Numbered from the stretch's first letter, positions 18,086 to 28,600 are shown. The stretch is 64,000 nucleotides of DNA from Alphaproteobacteria bacterium (GCA_016861165.1 BOKV01000021.1:17026-81025); one strand, 5' to 3'. A program made the numbers and translations. The notes: generated by a model not told the origin, from the sequence alone.

Positions 18086-19445
18086 CTCGCTTGCGTCGCG
18101 CCTCTTCCTCTCGGCGACCGGCTGGACCGTCGCGATCCTGCTGATCACCGGGCTGGTGCTCTCCTCGGTCTATCGCGGCCTGGTCGAGCGCAATTTCGAT
18201 CGCCGCCTCGGCTTCTATCTCAAGACCCTGGTGGCCGACCTCGCCACGCCCGAGGACAATGTCGACCGGTTTCCCCAGACCCTGGGCGAGCCCCTGTTCG
18301 AGCTGCCGCTCTCGGGCTGGTACTGGCAGATCAGGTCGCTGAGCTCCGCCAAGCCGGAGCAGCGCGCCTCGCGCTCGCTGTGGGATGGCCGGCTGCCCAA
18401 CCTCGAGGCCATGCAGGTCGAGGCGGGCGCCGACGGCACCCGCGTCGCCTATGTGCAGGGACCGGAGGAGCAGCGCCTGCGGCAGATCGAGCGCACGGTC
18501 GACCTCGGCGACGAAGGCCGCTTCCTGGTCGCGGTGGCGGGCGATTCCATCGAGATCGAGGAGGACACCCGCGGCTTCGACACCGCGCTCGCCATCACCT
18601 TCTTCGTCCTCGCGGTCGTGCTGATCCTCACGACCTGGTTCCAGGTCCGCTTCGGCCTCGCGCCGCTCAAGCGCATCTCCGAGAGTCTGGCCGCGATCCG
18701 CTCGGGTACCGCCGAGCGGCTCGAGGGGCACTTTCCCGAGGAGATCGCGCCGCTCGCGCGCGAGACCAACGAGCTGATCGATGCCAATCGGCAGATCGTG
18801 GAGCGTGCCCGCACCCACGTGGGCAACCTCGCCCATGCGTTGAAGACGCCGCTGTCGGTGGTCATCAACGAGGCGAACGCGCGTGGTGGCGATCCGCTCG
18901 CCGTGAAGGTCCGCGAGCAGGCCGGGATCATGCGCGACCAGGTCGCCCACCATCTCGAGCGCGCCCGGATCGCCGCGCATGCGAGCGTGGTCGCGACCCT
19001 GACCGAGGTGCGGCCCGTGATCGTCGCGCTCGCCCGCACCATGGAGAAGATCCACCACGACCGCGGCATTGCGATCGAGGTGGAGGCCGCGGACGCCAGT
19101 TTCCGCGGCGAGCGCCAGGATCTCGAGGAGATGGTCGGCAACCTGGTCGACAACGCCTGCAAGTGGGCGCAGTCGCGCGTCGCCATCGAGGGGATCCTGG
19201 AGCGCGCCGGCGGTTCCGGCAGCCGGATGATCCGGCTCGTCATCGACGACGACGGGCCCGGTCTCTCGCCGGCGGACCGCGAGCAGGTCGCCCGCCGCGG
19301 GCAGCGCCTGGACGAGACCAAGCCCGGCTCGGGCCTCGGGCTCTCGATCGTGGTGGAGCTGGCCGCGCTCTACGGCGGCCGCCTCGTCCTCGGCACTGCG
19401 CCGATCGGCGGCCTGCGCGCCGAGCTGATCCTGCCGGCGGCGTGA
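18075..19445 (+). CDS. sensor histidine kinase, PhoQ/FeuQ-like
   Basis: 456 residues from the ATG at 18075, which overlaps the regulator gene. TM1 is about residues 14-34 and TM2 about 170-187, bracketing a periplasmic sensor of about 135 residues. Then a HAMP-like linker, an H-box NLAHALKTPLSVV with phospho-acceptor His254, an N-box DNACKWAQ, and G-boxes DDGPGLS and GSGLGLSIV. The phospho-site sequence HALKTP is of the PhoQ type. The periplasmic domain would face the PepSY protein encoded upstream. Confidence 0.92.
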   Translation: MRANSLASRLFLSATGWTVAILLITGLVLSSVYRGLVERNFDRRLGFYLKTLVADLATPEDNVDRFPQTLGEPLFELPLSGWYWQIRSLSSAKPEQRASRSLWDGRLPNLEAMQVEAGADGTRVAYVQGPEEQRLRQIERTVDLGDEGRFLVAVAGDSIEIEEDTRGFDTALAITFFVLAVVLILTTWFQVRFGLAPLKRISESLAAIRSGTAERLEGHFPEEIAPLARETNELIDANRQIVERARTHVGNLAHALKTPLSVVINEANARGGDPLAVKVREQAGIMRDQVAHHLERARIAAHASVVATLTEVRPVIVALARTMEKIHHDRGIAIEVEAADASFRGERQDLEEMVGNLVDNACKWAQSRVAIEGILERAGGSGSRMIRLVIDDDGPGLSPADREQVARRGQRLDETKPGSGLGLSIVVELAALYGGRLVLGTAPIGGLRAELILPAA

Positions 19446-19562
19446 CGATGCCGCTCCGCCCGCGCGGTGCGCGGGCGCCAACAACCCGATATTTGCCCCA
19501 TTTGTCCGACGGAAGTATGAAGATCGGGGTGGCGGTGGCATTTCAGCCTCACGGAGTCGGAC

Positions 19563-20045
19563 ATGTCGGGATCGCGGTTTCTTGCTCTGGCGCTCGCGGG
19601 CGCGACTCTGACGGCCTGCGCGGGTGATCCCAACATGGGGCCTCGCCAGCAGACCGGAGCGGGCCTCGGCGCCCTCACGGGCGCGATCGTCGGCGCCTCG
19701 GTCGCGGGCGGAGGGGCGGGCAGCCGCGTGGCCGGCGCCATCATCGGCGCCGCGGCCGGCGGCATCCTGGGCGGCGCCATCGGCGCCTCGCTGGACGAGC
19801 AGGAACGTCAGCGGGCCTATGCGGCCGAGATGCAGGCCCTGGAATACGGCCAGCCCGGCGCGCCGGTCGGCTGGCGCGGGGAGCGGGCCGGCTACTATGG
19901 CAGCGTCGTGCCGGGCCCCTATTACGTGGCCGAAGGGCGGCGCTGCCGCGAATACACCCACACGATCTATGTCGGCGGCCGTCCCCAGTCGGCGCGCGGG
20001 GTGGCATGCCGCAATCCGGACGGATCCTGGACGCCGGTGAGCTGA
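19563..20045 (+). CDS. glycine-zipper outer-membrane lipoprotein (17 kDa antigen-like)
   Basis: 160 residues. Lipoprotein signal MSGSRFLALALAGATLTACA with lipobox LTAC, so Cys19 is the lipidated residue. Residues 30-78 are a glycine-zipper 2TM segment (TGAIVGASVAGGG, then AGAIIGAAAGGILGGAIGAS), as in rickettsial 17 kDa antigen and SlyB-type proteins. The C-terminal part (CREYTHTIYVGG, GVACRNPDGSW) is a small beta domain with two Cys. Likely an envelope-stability lipoprotein. It lies just after the two-component genes, on the same strand. Confidence 0.85.
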   Translation: MSGSRFLALALAGATLTACAGDPNMGPRQQTGAGLGALTGAIVGASVAGGGAGSRVAGAIIGAAAGGILGGAIGASLDEQERQRAYAAEMQALEYGQPGAPVGWRGERAGYYGSVVPGPYYVAEGRRCREYTHTIYVGGRPQSARGVACRNPDGSWTPVS

Positions 20046-20195
20046 GTTCTGTCGAAATCCGCGGAATGGCTCCCCACCCGGCCCGGTTTCGGCCCGGAGC
20101 AGGGGCCTGCGGCGCGTGACCGGCGCGTCGAAACGAGAAATTAAGCCCCCCGGCGTTATCAGCGGTCAGGACATCATCCATGGGGCCAACGGGGC

Positions 20196-21617
20196 ATGGC
20201 CGGGGACGGACAGCCCATCGAACGATTGCGCGCCTATCTCCGGGAGCTGAAGCCGGAGGTGCGGGCTCTGCTCACCGCGGAGCTCGAACGCGCCATGCTG
20301 CGCGGCGACGACATGCCGGGCGCCGAGATGATCCTGTCCGAGCTGCGCGCCGACTTGCGCGAGACCGGCGCCGCGGGGCCGCGGGCCGACAGCCCGCAGC
20401 GCCTGTTCTTCGCGCCGCTCGATCCCTTCCTGGTCGACGACAGCCCCGACCGCAAGCACAAGGGCCGCATCGCCCGGACCTGCCTGGATCCGATCTGGGA
20501 GTGGCTGTGCCGCGACCTCGTGCCCGTCGAGGTGAAGACCTTCACGGAACAGGCCAAGCGCCACCTCTCCCTCAACCAGACCAAGATGGCCGAGCACCTC
20601 ACCCGCGCGTTCCAGGATCGCGTGGTGGTGCGGCTCGAGGAGGCGCTCACCGACGCCGCCAACAACGACAAGTCGCGCCGCCGCCTCCTCGGACAGGTGC
20701 GCACGCCGCACGCGCTCGACGATCTGCGCGAGATCTACGCCATTCTCAAGGGCCGTGACGCCCTCGCGGTGATCGCCTCGCGGCTGCCGCCGCAGATCGC
20801 GAACCTCGCCGACGAACAGCTCGACGCCGTGAAGGCGCTGCTCGAATCCCCGGTGGCGCGCCACCGCGACGTCTACGTCTATGCCCTCGTGCTGGTGATG
20901 AGCCGGCTGGCGGCGCCCTGGCAGCTGGTCCGCCTCGCGATCAAGGCCGCCGACAGCGACGTGGTCTCCAAGATCGCCGCCACCCCCTATGCGGTCGCCG
21001 TCGACATGGTGCTGACCGACGTCGACCGCCTGATGTCGCTGCTGCGCGCCGAGGTGAAGCGCGGCGGCACCGGCATCCCGCCTCTGCTCAAGGACATCCA
21101 CGATTCCGCGCGCACGCTGCGCACCGAGATGGACCTCTCGGGCGACTCCCCCTGGGCGCGACAGCTGGCGGCGGTGCGCAGCGAGGTCTCCGAGCTGCTG
21201 CGCTCCGCGATCGAGACGGTCCCGGGTCGCGTGCGCCGCCTGCTGCGGGTGCGCCCCGTGAAGGAGATCGCCCCCAACAGCAAGCTCGATCCGAACGACG
21301 TGGCGGACACCGAGGCCGCGATCGAGCTGGTGAGCGAGTGTCGCAAGTATGCGAGCGAGCTTGCGCTGAGCGAGGTGACGATGCGCACCTTCTCGGACCT
21401 GCAGAACTTCCTCGACACCGGCACGACCCCGCTGCTCGACGGGTTGCGCAGTGCCGGGGCGGCGGACCGTCAGTTCCGCCAGTCCCAGATCGAGGCCGCG
21501 GCGCGCTTCTGCGCCAAGGTGTTCGGCGCCGAATATGCAGCCCTGATCTCCAAGGCCGCCGAGGTCGCCGCCAAGGGCGAGCAGAAGCCCAAGGAAGCCA
21601 AGGCCGCCAAGGCCTGA
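20196..21617 (+). CDS. conserved hypothetical protein (473 aa, helical)
   Basis: A long soluble-looking protein with no signal peptide or membrane span. It is rich in Leu, Ala, Arg and Glu and predicted mostly helical. Notable segments: QRLFFAPLDPFLVDDSPDRK at about 67-86, TLRTEMDLSGDSPWARQLAA, VPGRVRRLLRVRP at about 340, and a Lys/Ala-rich tail AAKGEQKPKEAKAAKA. Codon use matches the surrounding genes, so it is a genuine chromosomal gene. I do not recognise a characterised family. A large regulator, scaffold or chaperone-like protein would fit equally well. No operon partner is evident. Confidence 0.8.
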   Translation: MAGDGQPIERLRAYLRELKPEVRALLTAELERAMLRGDDMPGAEMILSELRADLRETGAAGPRADSPQRLFFAPLDPFLVDDSPDRKHKGRIARTCLDPIWEWLCRDLVPVEVKTFTEQAKRHLSLNQTKMAEHLTRAFQDRVVVRLEEALTDAANNDKSRRRLLGQVRTPHALDDLREIYAILKGRDALAVIASRLPPQIANLADEQLDAVKALLESPVARHRDVYVYALVLVMSRLAAPWQLVRLAIKAADSDVVSKIAATPYAVAVDMVLTDVDRLMSLLRAEVKRGGTGIPPLLKDIHDSARTLRTEMDLSGDSPWARQLAAVRSEVSELLRSAIETVPGRVRRLLRVRPVKEIAPNSKLDPNDVADTEAAIELVSECRKYASELALSEVTMRTFSDLQNFLDTGTTPLLDGLRSAGAADRQFRQSQIEAAARFCAKVFGAEYAALISKAAEVAAKGEQKPKEAKAAKA

Positions 21618-21826
21618 TTCCGCGCCGGGCGCAGACCCCTCATGGTCTCGGTGGCTTGCCCGGTCCGGCTGCCCCTCGGGGAGGTCGGCTGCGTTGATCT
21701 TCCTCATTGCCGGCACGGGTCCGGCATGATGTAAGACCGCCCGGCGCTCCGGTCCGGACTCGGATGGTCCGCGGCGCGCCACGGATTGCGCGCCGGGACG
21801 GCACGGGATTTGAGTAAAATAGCACC

Positions 21827-22951
21827 ATGACGCTGTGGCTGGTTTTCGCGCTGATGACGGCGGCCGCGATCTTCGTGGTGCTGTGGCCGCTCGGACGGCG
21901 CGCGGGCGCGCGCCCCGGGGGCAGCGACCTCGCGGTCTATCGCGACCAGCTCGACGAGATCGCGCGCGACCGCGCGGGCGGGCTGATCGGCGAGGCGGAG
22001 GCGGAGGCTGCGCGTGTCGAAGTGTCGCGGCGGCTGCTGGCGGCGGCCGACGCGGCCGCGGAGCATGCACCCGCGCCGGGCGGAACGGTGCGGCGCCGCG
22101 CCGCGGCCGTCATGGCCTTCATCGTGGTTCCGGCCGTGGGCGTCGCCTTCTATGCGAGCTTCGGCGCGCCGCATCTGCCCGACATGCCGCGCGCCGCGCG
22201 GCAGGCCCCGGCGCTCGCCAACCAGTCGATCGACGGGCTCGTCGCGCAGGTCGAGGCGCATCTCGCGCGCAAGCCGGAGGACGGCCGCGGCTGGGAGGTG
22301 CTGGCGCCCGTCTATCTCCGGCTCGGGCGGCTCGAGGAGGCCGTCAAGGCGCGGCAGAATGCGCTGCGCCTGCTCGGCTCCACCCCCGACCGCGAGGCGA
22401 GCCTCGGCGAGGCCATCACGGCGGCCCAGAACGGCGTCGTGACCGAGCAGGCGCGCGCCGCCTTCGCACGCGCGCTCGCGCGCGAGCCGAAGCACGACGT
22501 CGCCCGCTACTACATGGGCCTCGCGGCCGAGCAGGAGGGCAAGCGCGAGGAGGCGGCGCGGATCTGGCGCGGGCTCGTCGCCGAGGCCCAGGCGAACTCG
22601 CCCTGGGCGCTGTTCCTGCGCCAGGCGCTGGCGCGCGTCGATCCCTCGGGCGCGGCGGCCATGAGCGAGCCGTCCGGGCCGAGCGCCGAGGACGTCGCGG
22701 CAGCCGCTCTGCTCAAGCCGGAGGACCGCGACGCCATGGTGCGCGGCATGGTCGAGCGGCTCGCGGAGCGGCTCAAGAACGACGGCTCGGATGTCGATGG
22801 CTGGGTGCGCCTGGTGCGCGCCCATCTGGTGCTCGGCGAGCGCGAGAAGGCGCAGGCGGCGGCCGGCGCGGCGCGCCGCGCGCTCGAAGGCGACGCCGAG
22901 AAGGTGCGCCGTCTCGACGAAGCCGTGAAGGGCTTGGGCCTGGAAGGTTGA
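21827..22951 (+). CDS. ccmI: cytochrome c maturation protein CcmI (CycH)
   Basis: 374 residues. Two N-terminal membrane helices ([20 protein letters not shown] and [20 protein letters not shown]) flank a cytosolic loop containing [20 protein letters not shown], typical of CcmI. The periplasmic part carries TPR-like repeats ([40 protein letters not shown]). CcmI chaperones apocytochrome c for haem ligation by CcmF/CcmH. First gene of the cluster ccmI-ccmE-ccmF-ccmH. ATG at 21827; the ribosome site is weak. Confidence 0.93.
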   Translation: MTLWLVFALMTAAAIFVVLWPLGRRAGARPGGSDLAVYRDQLDEIARDRAGGLIGEAEAEAARVEVSRRLLAAADAAAEHAPAPGGTVRRRAAAVMAFIVVPAVGVAFYASFGAPHLPDMPRAARQAPALANQSIDGLVAQVEAHLARKPEDGRGWEVLAPVYLRLGRLEEAVKARQNALRLLGSTPDREASLGEAITAAQNGVVTEQARAAFARALAREPKHDVARYYMGLAAEQEGKREEAARIWRGLVAEAQANSPWALFLRQALARVDPSGAAAMSEPSGPSAEDVAAAALLKPEDRDAMVRGMVERLAERLKNDGSDVDGWVRLVRAHLVLGEREKAQAAAGAARRALEGDAEKVRRLDEAVKGLGLEG

Positions 22952-22958
22952 ACACGCG

Positions 22959-23420
22959 ATGACCCGAAAGCAGCGACGCCTCGTCTTGATCGGTTCCGGC
23001 CTCGCCGTGCTCGGGCTCGCGGCCGCGCTGGTGCTCACCGCGCTGCGCGACACCATCGTGTTCTTCAACTCGCCGACCGACGTGGTCGAGAAGCAGATCG
23101 CGCCCGGCACCCGCATCCGCCTCGGCGGCCTGGTCAAGCCGGGCAGCATCGCGCGCGGCGAGAACCTCCAGGTGCGCTTCGAAGTGACCGACGGCAACAC
23201 CGCGCTGCCGGTCGCCTACACGGGCATCCTTCCCGACCTGTTCCGCGAAGGGCAGGGCGTCGTCGCCGAGGGCGTGCTCGAGCCCGGCCTGTTCAAGGCC
23301 GACACGGTGCTCGCCAAGCACGACGAGACCTACATGCCGAAGGAGGTGGCCGACGCGCTGAAGAAGCAGGGCCACTGGAAGGACGACTACGACAAGAAAA
23401 GGCAGGGCAAGACCCAATGA
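22959..23420 (+). CDS. ccmE: periplasmic haem chaperone CcmE
   Basis: 153 residues. An N-terminal membrane anchor ([20 protein letters not shown]) and an OB-fold domain. The covalent haem-binding His121 and axial Tyr125 lie in [12 protein letters not shown]. CcmE takes haem from CcmABCD and hands it to CcmF. It sits 7 nt after ccmI, and its stop overlaps the ccmF start (ATGA at 23417-23420). Confidence 0.96.
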   Translation: MTRKQRRLVLIGSGLAVLGLAAALVLTALRDTIVFFNSPTDVVEKQIAPGTRIRLGGLVKPGSIARGENLQVRFEVTDGNTALPVAYTGILPDLFREGQGVVAEGVLEPGLFKADTVLAKHDETYMPKEVADALKKQGHWKDDYDKKRQGKTQ

Positions 23421-25399
23421 TCGCGGAGATCGGACACTACGCACTGGTTCTCGCCCTCGGCATCGCCCTGATCCAGAGCGTGCTGCCGATCTGGGGCGTG
23501 CGCACCCGCGACGACGCGCTGATGGCGGTCGCCGGGCCGGCCGCGCTCGCCCAGGCGCTGTTCGTGGCCGTGTCCTTCGCGGCGCTCACCTGGTGCTACG
23601 TCGTGTCCGACTTCTCGGTCGTGAACGTGTTCGAGAACTCCCATTCGGCCAAGCCGCTGGTCTACCGGATCACCGGCGTATGGGGGAACCACGAGGGCTC
23701 GATGCTCCTCTGGGTGCTGATCCTCGCGCTGTTCGGCGCCCTGGTGGGCCTGTTCGGCCGCAACCTGCCGCGCACGCTCCGGGCCAACGTGCTCGCCGCG
23801 CAGTCCTGGATCGCGGCCGCCTTCTACCTGTTCATCCTCGTCACCTCGAACCCGTTCCTGCGCATCGCCGAAGCCCCGCTCGAGGGGCGCGACCTCAATC
23901 CGCTGCTGCAGGATATCGGCCTCGCGGTGCATCCGCCGCTGCTCTATCTCGGCTATGTCGGCTTCTCGATCTCCTTCTCCTTCGCGGTCGCGGCGCTGAT
24001 CGACGGCCGCATCGACGCCGCCTGGGCGCGCTGGGTGCGGCCCTGGACGCTCGCCGCCTGGATGTTCCTCACCCTCGGCATCGCCATGGGCTCCTACTGG
24101 GCCTATTACGAGCTCGGCTGGGGCGGCTGGTGGTTCTGGGACCCGGTCGAGAACGCCTCGCTGATGCCCTGGCTGGCCGGCACCGCGCTGCTCCATTCGG
24201 CGGTCGTGATGGAGAAGCGCAACGCGCTCAAGGTCTGGACCGTGCTGCTCGCGATCCTCACCTTCTCGCTGTCGCTGCTCGGCACCTTCCTGGTGCGCTC
24301 CGGCGTGCTCACCTCGGTGCATTCCTTCGCCACCGACCCGACGCGCGGCGTGTTCATCCTGATGATCCTGGTGCTGTTCATCGGCGGCGCGCTCGCGCTC
24401 TACGCCTGGCGCGCGCCCATGCTCAAGCAGGGCGGCCTGTTCGCGCCGATCTCGCGCGAGGGGGCGCTGGTCTTCAACAACCTGTTCCTCACCACCGCCT
24501 GCGCCACCGTCTTCATCGGCACGCTCTACCCGCTCGCGCTCGAATCGCTCACCGCCGAGAAGATCTCGGTTGGCGCGCCCTTCTTCAATCTGACCTTCGG
24601 CCCGCTGTTCGCGATCCTGCTGCTGGCGGTGCCGTTCGGGCCGCTGCTCGCCTGGAAGCGCGGCGACCTCGTCGGCGTGGCGCAGCGCCTGCTCGCCGCC
24701 TTCGCGGGCGCGCTGGTCGCGGCCGCCGCGGTCGTCGCGGCGCAGGGGGGCGGCCCGGTGCTCGCGCCCTTCGCGATCGGGCTCGCGGTGTTCGTCATGA
24801 TCGGCGCGCTCGTCGACCTCGCCGAGCGCACCGCGCTGTTCCGCGTGCCGCTGGCGGCCGCCGTCGCGCGCGCGCGCGGGCTGCCGCGCGCGGCCTACGG
24901 CACGGCGGTCGCGCATTTCAGCCTCGGCCTCGTCCTGCTCGGCATCGTCGGCGAGACCCAGTGGAACACCGAGCGCATCGTCTCCCTCAAGCCGGGAGCG
25001 ACGGTCTCGCTCGCGGGCTACGAGGTCGCCTTCGACGGCATGGTGCCGCGCCAGGGCCCGAACTACCGCGAGCTCGCCGCCAGGTTCACGGTACGCAGGG
25101 ACGGCGTGGTGCTCGGCGAGCTCGCGCCCTCGAAGCGCACCTTCACGGCGCGCGGCACCTCCACCAGCGAGGCGGCGCTGCTCACCCGCGGCTTCAGCCA
25201 GGTCTACGTCTCGCTCGGCGATCCCAATGCGGACGGCTCGATCGCGGTCCGCCTCTATCACAAGCCGCTGGTGCTGCTGATCTGGATCGGCAGCGTCGTC
25301 ATGGTGCTCGGCGGCGCGCTCTCGCTCTCCGACCGCCGCCTGCGCGTCGGCGCGCCCAAGCCGGCGCGGCCGAAGGCGGGGCTGCAGCCCGCGGAGTAG
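23417..25399 (+). CDS. ccmF: haem lyase subunit CcmF
   Basis: 660 residues with about 15 predicted membrane helices, as expected. The tryptophan-rich haem-handling WWD signature is [20 protein letters not shown]. Conserved His-bearing segments are [14 protein letters not shown] and [12 protein letters not shown] large periplasmic domain lies near residues 515-615. CcmF with CcmH and CcmI ligates haem to CXXCH in apocytochromes. Start overlaps ccmE; ccmH follows after 3 nt. Confidence 0.97.
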   Translation: MIAEIGHYALVLALGIALIQSVLPIWGVRTRDDALMAVAGPAALAQALFVAVSFAALTWCYVVSDFSVVNVFENSHSAKPLVYRITGVWGNHEGSMLLWVLILALFGALVGLFGRNLPRTLRANVLAAQSWIAAAFYLFILVTSNPFLRIAEAPLEGRDLNPLLQDIGLAVHPPLLYLGYVGFSISFSFAVAALIDGRIDAAWARWVRPWTLAAWMFLTLGIAMGSYWAYYELGWGGWWFWDPVENASLMPWLAGTALLHSAVVMEKRNALKVWTVLLAILTFSLSLLGTFLVRSGVLTSVHSFATDPTRGVFILMILVLFIGGALALYAWRAPMLKQGGLFAPISREGALVFNNLFLTTACATVFIGTLYPLALESLTAEKISVGAPFFNLTFGPLFAILLLAVPFGPLLAWKRGDLVGVAQRLLAAFAGALVAAAAVVAAQGGGPVLAPFAIGLAVFVMIGALVDLAERTALFRVPLAAAVARARGLPRAAYGTAVAHFSLGLVLLGIVGETQWNTERIVSLKPGATVSLAGYEVAFDGMVPRQGPNYRELAARFTVRRDGVVLGELAPSKRTFTARGTSTSEAALLTRGFSQVYVSLGDPNADGSIAVRLYHKPLVLLIWIGSVVMVLGGALSLSDRRLRVGAPKPARPKAGLQPAE

Positions 25400-25402
25400 A
25401 CG

Positions 25403-25897
25403 ATGCGTCGGCTGCGCCTCGTCCTCCTCGCGCTCGCGCTGTTGCATGCGCCGGCGCTCGCCGTGCAGCCCGACGAGGTGCTCCCGGATCCGGCACTCGA
25501 GGCCCGCGCGCGCGCGCTCTCCAAGGAGCTGCGCTGCATGGTCTGCCAGAATCAGTCGATCGACGATTCCGATGCGCCGCTCGCGCGCGACCTGCGCGTG
25601 CTGGTGCGCGAGCGCCTCGCCGCCGGCGACAGCGACACGCAGGTGGTCGATTTCCTGGTCGCGCGCTATGGCGAGTTCGTGCTCCTCAATCCGCGCGTCG
25701 GCTGGCACACTGCGCTGTTGTGGCTCGCGCCCGCGGCGGTGCTGATCGGCGGCGCGATCGGGCTCGTCGTCCTGATCCGCCGCCGGCGCGGCGCGAATCC
25801 GACCGTCGCCGAGCAGGTCGCCGCGCGGACGCTCACGCCCGAGGAGGAGGCGCGCCTCGCCAGGCTTCTCGATGAGTCGGGCGAGCCGCGGCCTTAG
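25403..25897 (+). CDS. ccmH: cytochrome c maturation thioreductase CcmH (CycL)
   Basis: 164 residues. A signal peptide ([15 protein letters not shown]), then a three-helix domain with the redox motif [20 protein letters not shown] (Cys45, Cys48), and a single membrane helix at about 108-128 ([20 protein letters not shown]). It keeps apocytochrome CXXCH cysteines reduced. Last ccm gene here; ccmABCD and ccmG must lie elsewhere, which is common in rhizobia. The stop overlaps by 4 nt the end of a convergent minus-strand gene. Confidence 0.95.
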   Translation: MRRLRLVLLALALLHAPALAVQPDEVLPDPALEARARALSKELRCMVCQNQSIDDSDAPLARDLRVLVRERLAAGDSDTQVVDFLVARYGEFVLLNPRVGWHTALLWLAPAAVLIGGAIGLVVLIRRRRGANPTVAEQVAARTLTPEEEARLARLLDESGEPRP

Positions 25898-26469
25898 CTG
25901 CGCTCCGGGCTCCCTGGTCGGGACGCTCCGCCGCCGAGCGCGGACTCCGTGGCATCGACGCTGGCGGGGTCGAGCTTGGAGGCGAAGATCGCGGATTCCA
26001 TCAGGATGGTGAGCGCGGTCTTCGGGTCCAGCACGGTCGCGGCATCGCGGATCATGCGCGCCGCGATCTGCGCCGTGATGGCCGGCCAGGACGCGATCGG
26101 GGGCGCACCGAGCTCCGCCGGCATGCCGGGCAGGGCGCCGGAGAGGCAGGACTTCGCGAAGGGCCACGTCCGCTGCAGGATGTCGCGAGGCGTCATGTGC
26201 GGCTGCTTGTCGGCGGACGGCAGCCCCTCCCGGTCGCTGCCGATGCTCTGCGACACGTGCGCGAACATGCCGGTGAGTTCCGGCAGCTCCTCGACTCTCA
26301 GCCCCGCGGCCAGCGCTCCGCCCGCCGCAAGCGGCCACAGCCTTCTCTGCCCCTCCGCCGCGTCGTTCGTGAGGAACATCTGGTTGAGCGGCTCGCCGAA
26401 GATGTAGTTCGTGCCCGACGCCGTCGTGACCAGCCGCATCTCGCGCCGGATCGCGGTGTCCGTCGCCAT
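25894..26469 (-). CDS. hypothetical protein
   Basis: 191 residues if started at the ATG at 26469 ([20 protein letters not shown]). The frame stays open upstream to a TTG at 26709, so a longer form is possible; the upstream part is Arg/Pro-rich and less protein-like. Recognisable features are few: [20 protein letters not shown], a hydrophobic [15 protein letters not shown] stretch, and a helical C-terminus ([20 protein letters not shown]). No family recognised. It is convergent with ccmH and divergent from htrA. Confidence 0.6.
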   Translation of the reverse strand: MATDTAIRREMRLVTTASGTNYIFGEPLNQMFLTNDAAEGQRRLWPLAAGGALAAGLRVEELPELTGMFAHVSQSIGSDREGLPSADKQPHMTPRDILQRTWPFAKSCLSGALPGMPAELGAPPIASWPAITAQIAARMIRDAATVLDPKTALTILMESAIFASKLDPASVDATESALGGGASRPGSPERS

Positions 26470-26806
26470 GTGCGCGAGCAGCGCGCGCTGGGCCGCGGCG
26501 TGTCCGTCCAGGGAAATCGCATGTCCGGCTCCGCGTTGAACGCCCCGCGCCCGTGTGTGTCGGGGAAGCGGCCGCGGGGGTTCGAGAATCGCCGGCGGCG
26601 CGCTGCCCAATTCGTGCCGCAATGCCCGGGGCGCGACCGGGACACGGCGGCGCGCGCATCGTTCAACATATTGATAATGAACGATAATTGATCGCCGCGA
26701 GGTTACCAAAGTTTAATCCGGCCGTCAGGACACCGTAAGGCGGCGGCTCCCATTTTCGGTGCCAGCAGTGTCGTGCCGCACGCACTGATCCGAAGGAATG
26801 GAGCAC

Positions 26807-28348
26807 ATGCGAATGTCCACGAGCGTCTCGCCCTCCGCGAACAAGGGGCGCCCCATCACGCCGCGCCGCGCCGCGCTTCTCGCGTCCGCCGGCCTCGGTG
26901 CCGTCCTGATCTTCGCCGCGCCCCAATGGGGCCCGCAGCCCAACCTGCCGGCGCTGTCCAGCGCCGCCCATGCCCAGAACGCGACCCGGCCGGCCGGCTT
27001 CGCCGACATCGTCGAGAAGGTGAAGCCCGCGGTCATCGGCGTGCGCGTGAAGGTCAATGGCGCCGCGACCACCGGCAGCGACTCCCCGTTCCCGCCCGGC
27101 TCGCCCATGGAGCGCTTCTTCCGGCGCTTCGGCCCGGACGGCATTCCGGGCATGCCGGACATGCCGCGCGGTCCGCGCGGGCGCAACTTCAGCATGGGCC
27201 AGGGCTCCGGCTTCTTCATCTCGGCCGACGGCTTTGCGGTGACCAACAACCACGTGGTCGACAAGGCCGACTCCGTGGAGGTGACCACCGACGACGGCAA
27301 GACCTATACCGCGAAGGTGATCGGCTCCGACCCGAAGACCGACCTCGCCCTGATCAAGGTCGACGGCCGCAACGACTTCCCCTTTGCGCGCCTCGCCGAC
27401 CAGCAGCCGCGCATCGGCGACTGGGTGCTCGCGGTCGGCAATCCCTTCGGTCTCGGCGGCACCGTGACGGCGGGCATCGTCTCGGCGCGCGGCCGCGACA
27501 TCGGCGCCGGCCCCTATGACGACTTCCTGCAGATCGACGCCCCGGTGAACAAGGGCAATTCCGGCGGCCCGACCTTCGACGTCGACGGCAATGTGGTCGG
27601 CGTCAACACGGCGATCTTCTCGCCGTCGGGCGGCTCGATCGGCATCGCCTTCGCGATCCCGTCCGACACCGTGCGGACCGTGATCTCGCAGCTCAAGGAC
27701 AAGGGCGTCGTTACCCGCGGCTGGATCGGCGTTCAGATCCAGCCCGTGACCGACGACATCGCCGACAGCCTGGGCCTGAAGAAGAGCAGTGGCGCGCTGG
27801 TGGCCGAGCCGCAGGACAACGGTCCCGCCGCGAAGGCCGGTGTCCAGTCGGGTGACGTCATCGCCTCGGTCGACGGCGAGCCCGTGAAGGATGCGCGCGA
27901 CCTCGCCAAGAAGATCAGCGGCATGGCCCCCGGCTCGGCCGTCAAGCTCGGCGTCATCCGCAAGGGTTCCGAGCAGACCCTGACGGTCACCCTCGGCGAG
28001 TTCCCGCGCGACCAGCAGCAGGCCGCGCGTGGGGGCAGCGACGAGGGACGCCGCGGGCAGACCGACGTGCCGCGCCTCGGCCTCACGCTCGCGCCCGCCG
28101 ACAATGTCGCCGGCGCCGGCGCCGAGGGCGTGGTCGTCACCGAGGTCCAGGAGGGCAGCCCGGCGGCGCGGAACGGCTTCCGCACCGGCGACGTGATCCT
28201 CGACGTCGGCGGCAAGACGGTCTCGAACCCGGCCGACGTGCGCAACGCGCTGAGCGAGGCGCAGTCGGGCGGCAAGCGCAGCGTGCTGATGCGCGTGAAG
28301 TCCGGCAACAACACCCGCTTCGTGGCGGTGCCGGTCAACCGCGGCTGA
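26807..28348 (+). CDS. Do-like periplasmic serine protease (HtrA/DegP family)
   Basis: About 513 residues. N-terminal membrane/signal segment (AALLASAGLGAVLIFAAP), then a trypsin-like domain with catalytic His149 (TNNHVV), Asp179 (DLALIK) and Ser252 (GNSGGPT), followed by two PDZ domains (from about residue 310 and 430). The loop MERFFRRFGPDGIPGMPDMP before the protease core is typical of alphaproteobacterial Do proteases. It degrades misfolded envelope proteins. In-frame ATGs lie at 26798, 26807 and 26813; AAGGA and GGAG fit the later two. It precedes a two-component pair in the same direction, separated by hairpins. Confidence 0.94.
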   Translation: MRMSTSVSPSANKGRPITPRRAALLASAGLGAVLIFAAPQWGPQPNLPALSSAAHAQNATRPAGFADIVEKVKPAVIGVRVKVNGAATTGSDSPFPPGSPMERFFRRFGPDGIPGMPDMPRGPRGRNFSMGQGSGFFISADGFAVTNNHVVDKADSVEVTTDDGKTYTAKVIGSDPKTDLALIKVDGRNDFPFARLADQQPRIGDWVLAVGNPFGLGGTVTAGIVSARGRDIGAGPYDDFLQIDAPVNKGNSGGPTFDVDGNVVGVNTAIFSPSGGSIGIAFAIPSDTVRTVISQLKDKGVVTRGWIGVQIQPVTDDIADSLGLKKSSGALVAEPQDNGPAAKAGVQSGDVIASVDGEPVKDARDLAKKISGMAPGSAVKLGVIRKGSEQTLTVTLGEFPRDQQQAARGGSDEGRRGQTDVPRLGLTLAPADNVAGAGAEGVVVTEVQEGSPAARNGFRTGDVILDVGGKTVSNPADVRNALSEAQSGGKRSVLMRVKSGNNTRFVAVPVNRG

Positions 28349-28350
28349 CG

Positions 28351-28397
28351 CGCATGATCCCGAAAAGTGGGCACCGGTTTTCGGGAAGGATCATGCG
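28351..28397. repeat. REP-type palindrome downstream of htrA
   Basis: A 47-nt palindrome. Arms CGCATGATCC (28351-28360) and GGATCATGCG (28388-28397) are perfect, and an inner CGAAAA pairs with TTTTCG. The interior reads CGAAAAGTGGGCACCGG. This is the widespread Rhizobiales intergenic element built on GCATGATCCCGAAAAGTGG. Starting 2 nt after the htrA stop codon, it could protect the 3' end of the mRNA or end transcription. Confidence 0.85.
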
Positions 28398-28461
28398 CCA
28401 GTAACTCCAACAGGGGCCGTTCCTCCCGGCAACCGTCGCCCCCGCCGGTGGAGCGATCCCG

Positions 28462-28487
28462 GGGGACGGGTGGAGACACCCGTCCCC
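28462..28487. repeat. perfect 11-bp hairpin with GAGA tetraloop
   Basis: GGGGACGGGTG (28462-28472), loop GAGA, CACCCGTCCCC (28477-28487). GAGA is a stable GNRA-type tetraloop. No U-tract follows, so Rho-independent termination is unlikely. It lies between two REP copies in the htrA-regulator gap and shares the core GGAGACACC with the hairpin at 28601-28630. Confidence 0.7.
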
Positions 28488-28526
28488 GCCTCTTCGGTCC
28501 GGCCCCGGAATCCCCGCGCCCCCCTG

Positions 28527-28576
28527 GCGCATGGCCCCGGAAGAATGGCTCCCGTTTTTCGGGCAAGGCCGTGCGC
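28527..28576. repeat. second REP-type palindrome
   Basis: A 50-nt imperfect palindrome with arms GCGCATGGCC (28527) and GGCCGTGCGC (28567-28576), and an interior CCCGTTTTTCGGG motif. Its layout mirrors the copy at 28351-28397 but is diverged. Together with two plain hairpins it fills the 364-nt htrA-regulator gap. Confidence 0.65.
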
Positions 28577-28600
28577 GACGACCGGAGCCGGATCGGACAC

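Noticed and set aside
23387..26659. 1090-codon minus-strand open frame
   Set aside because: Shadow of ccmF and ccmH; the translation is repetitive Arg/Glu/Gly without domain motifs.
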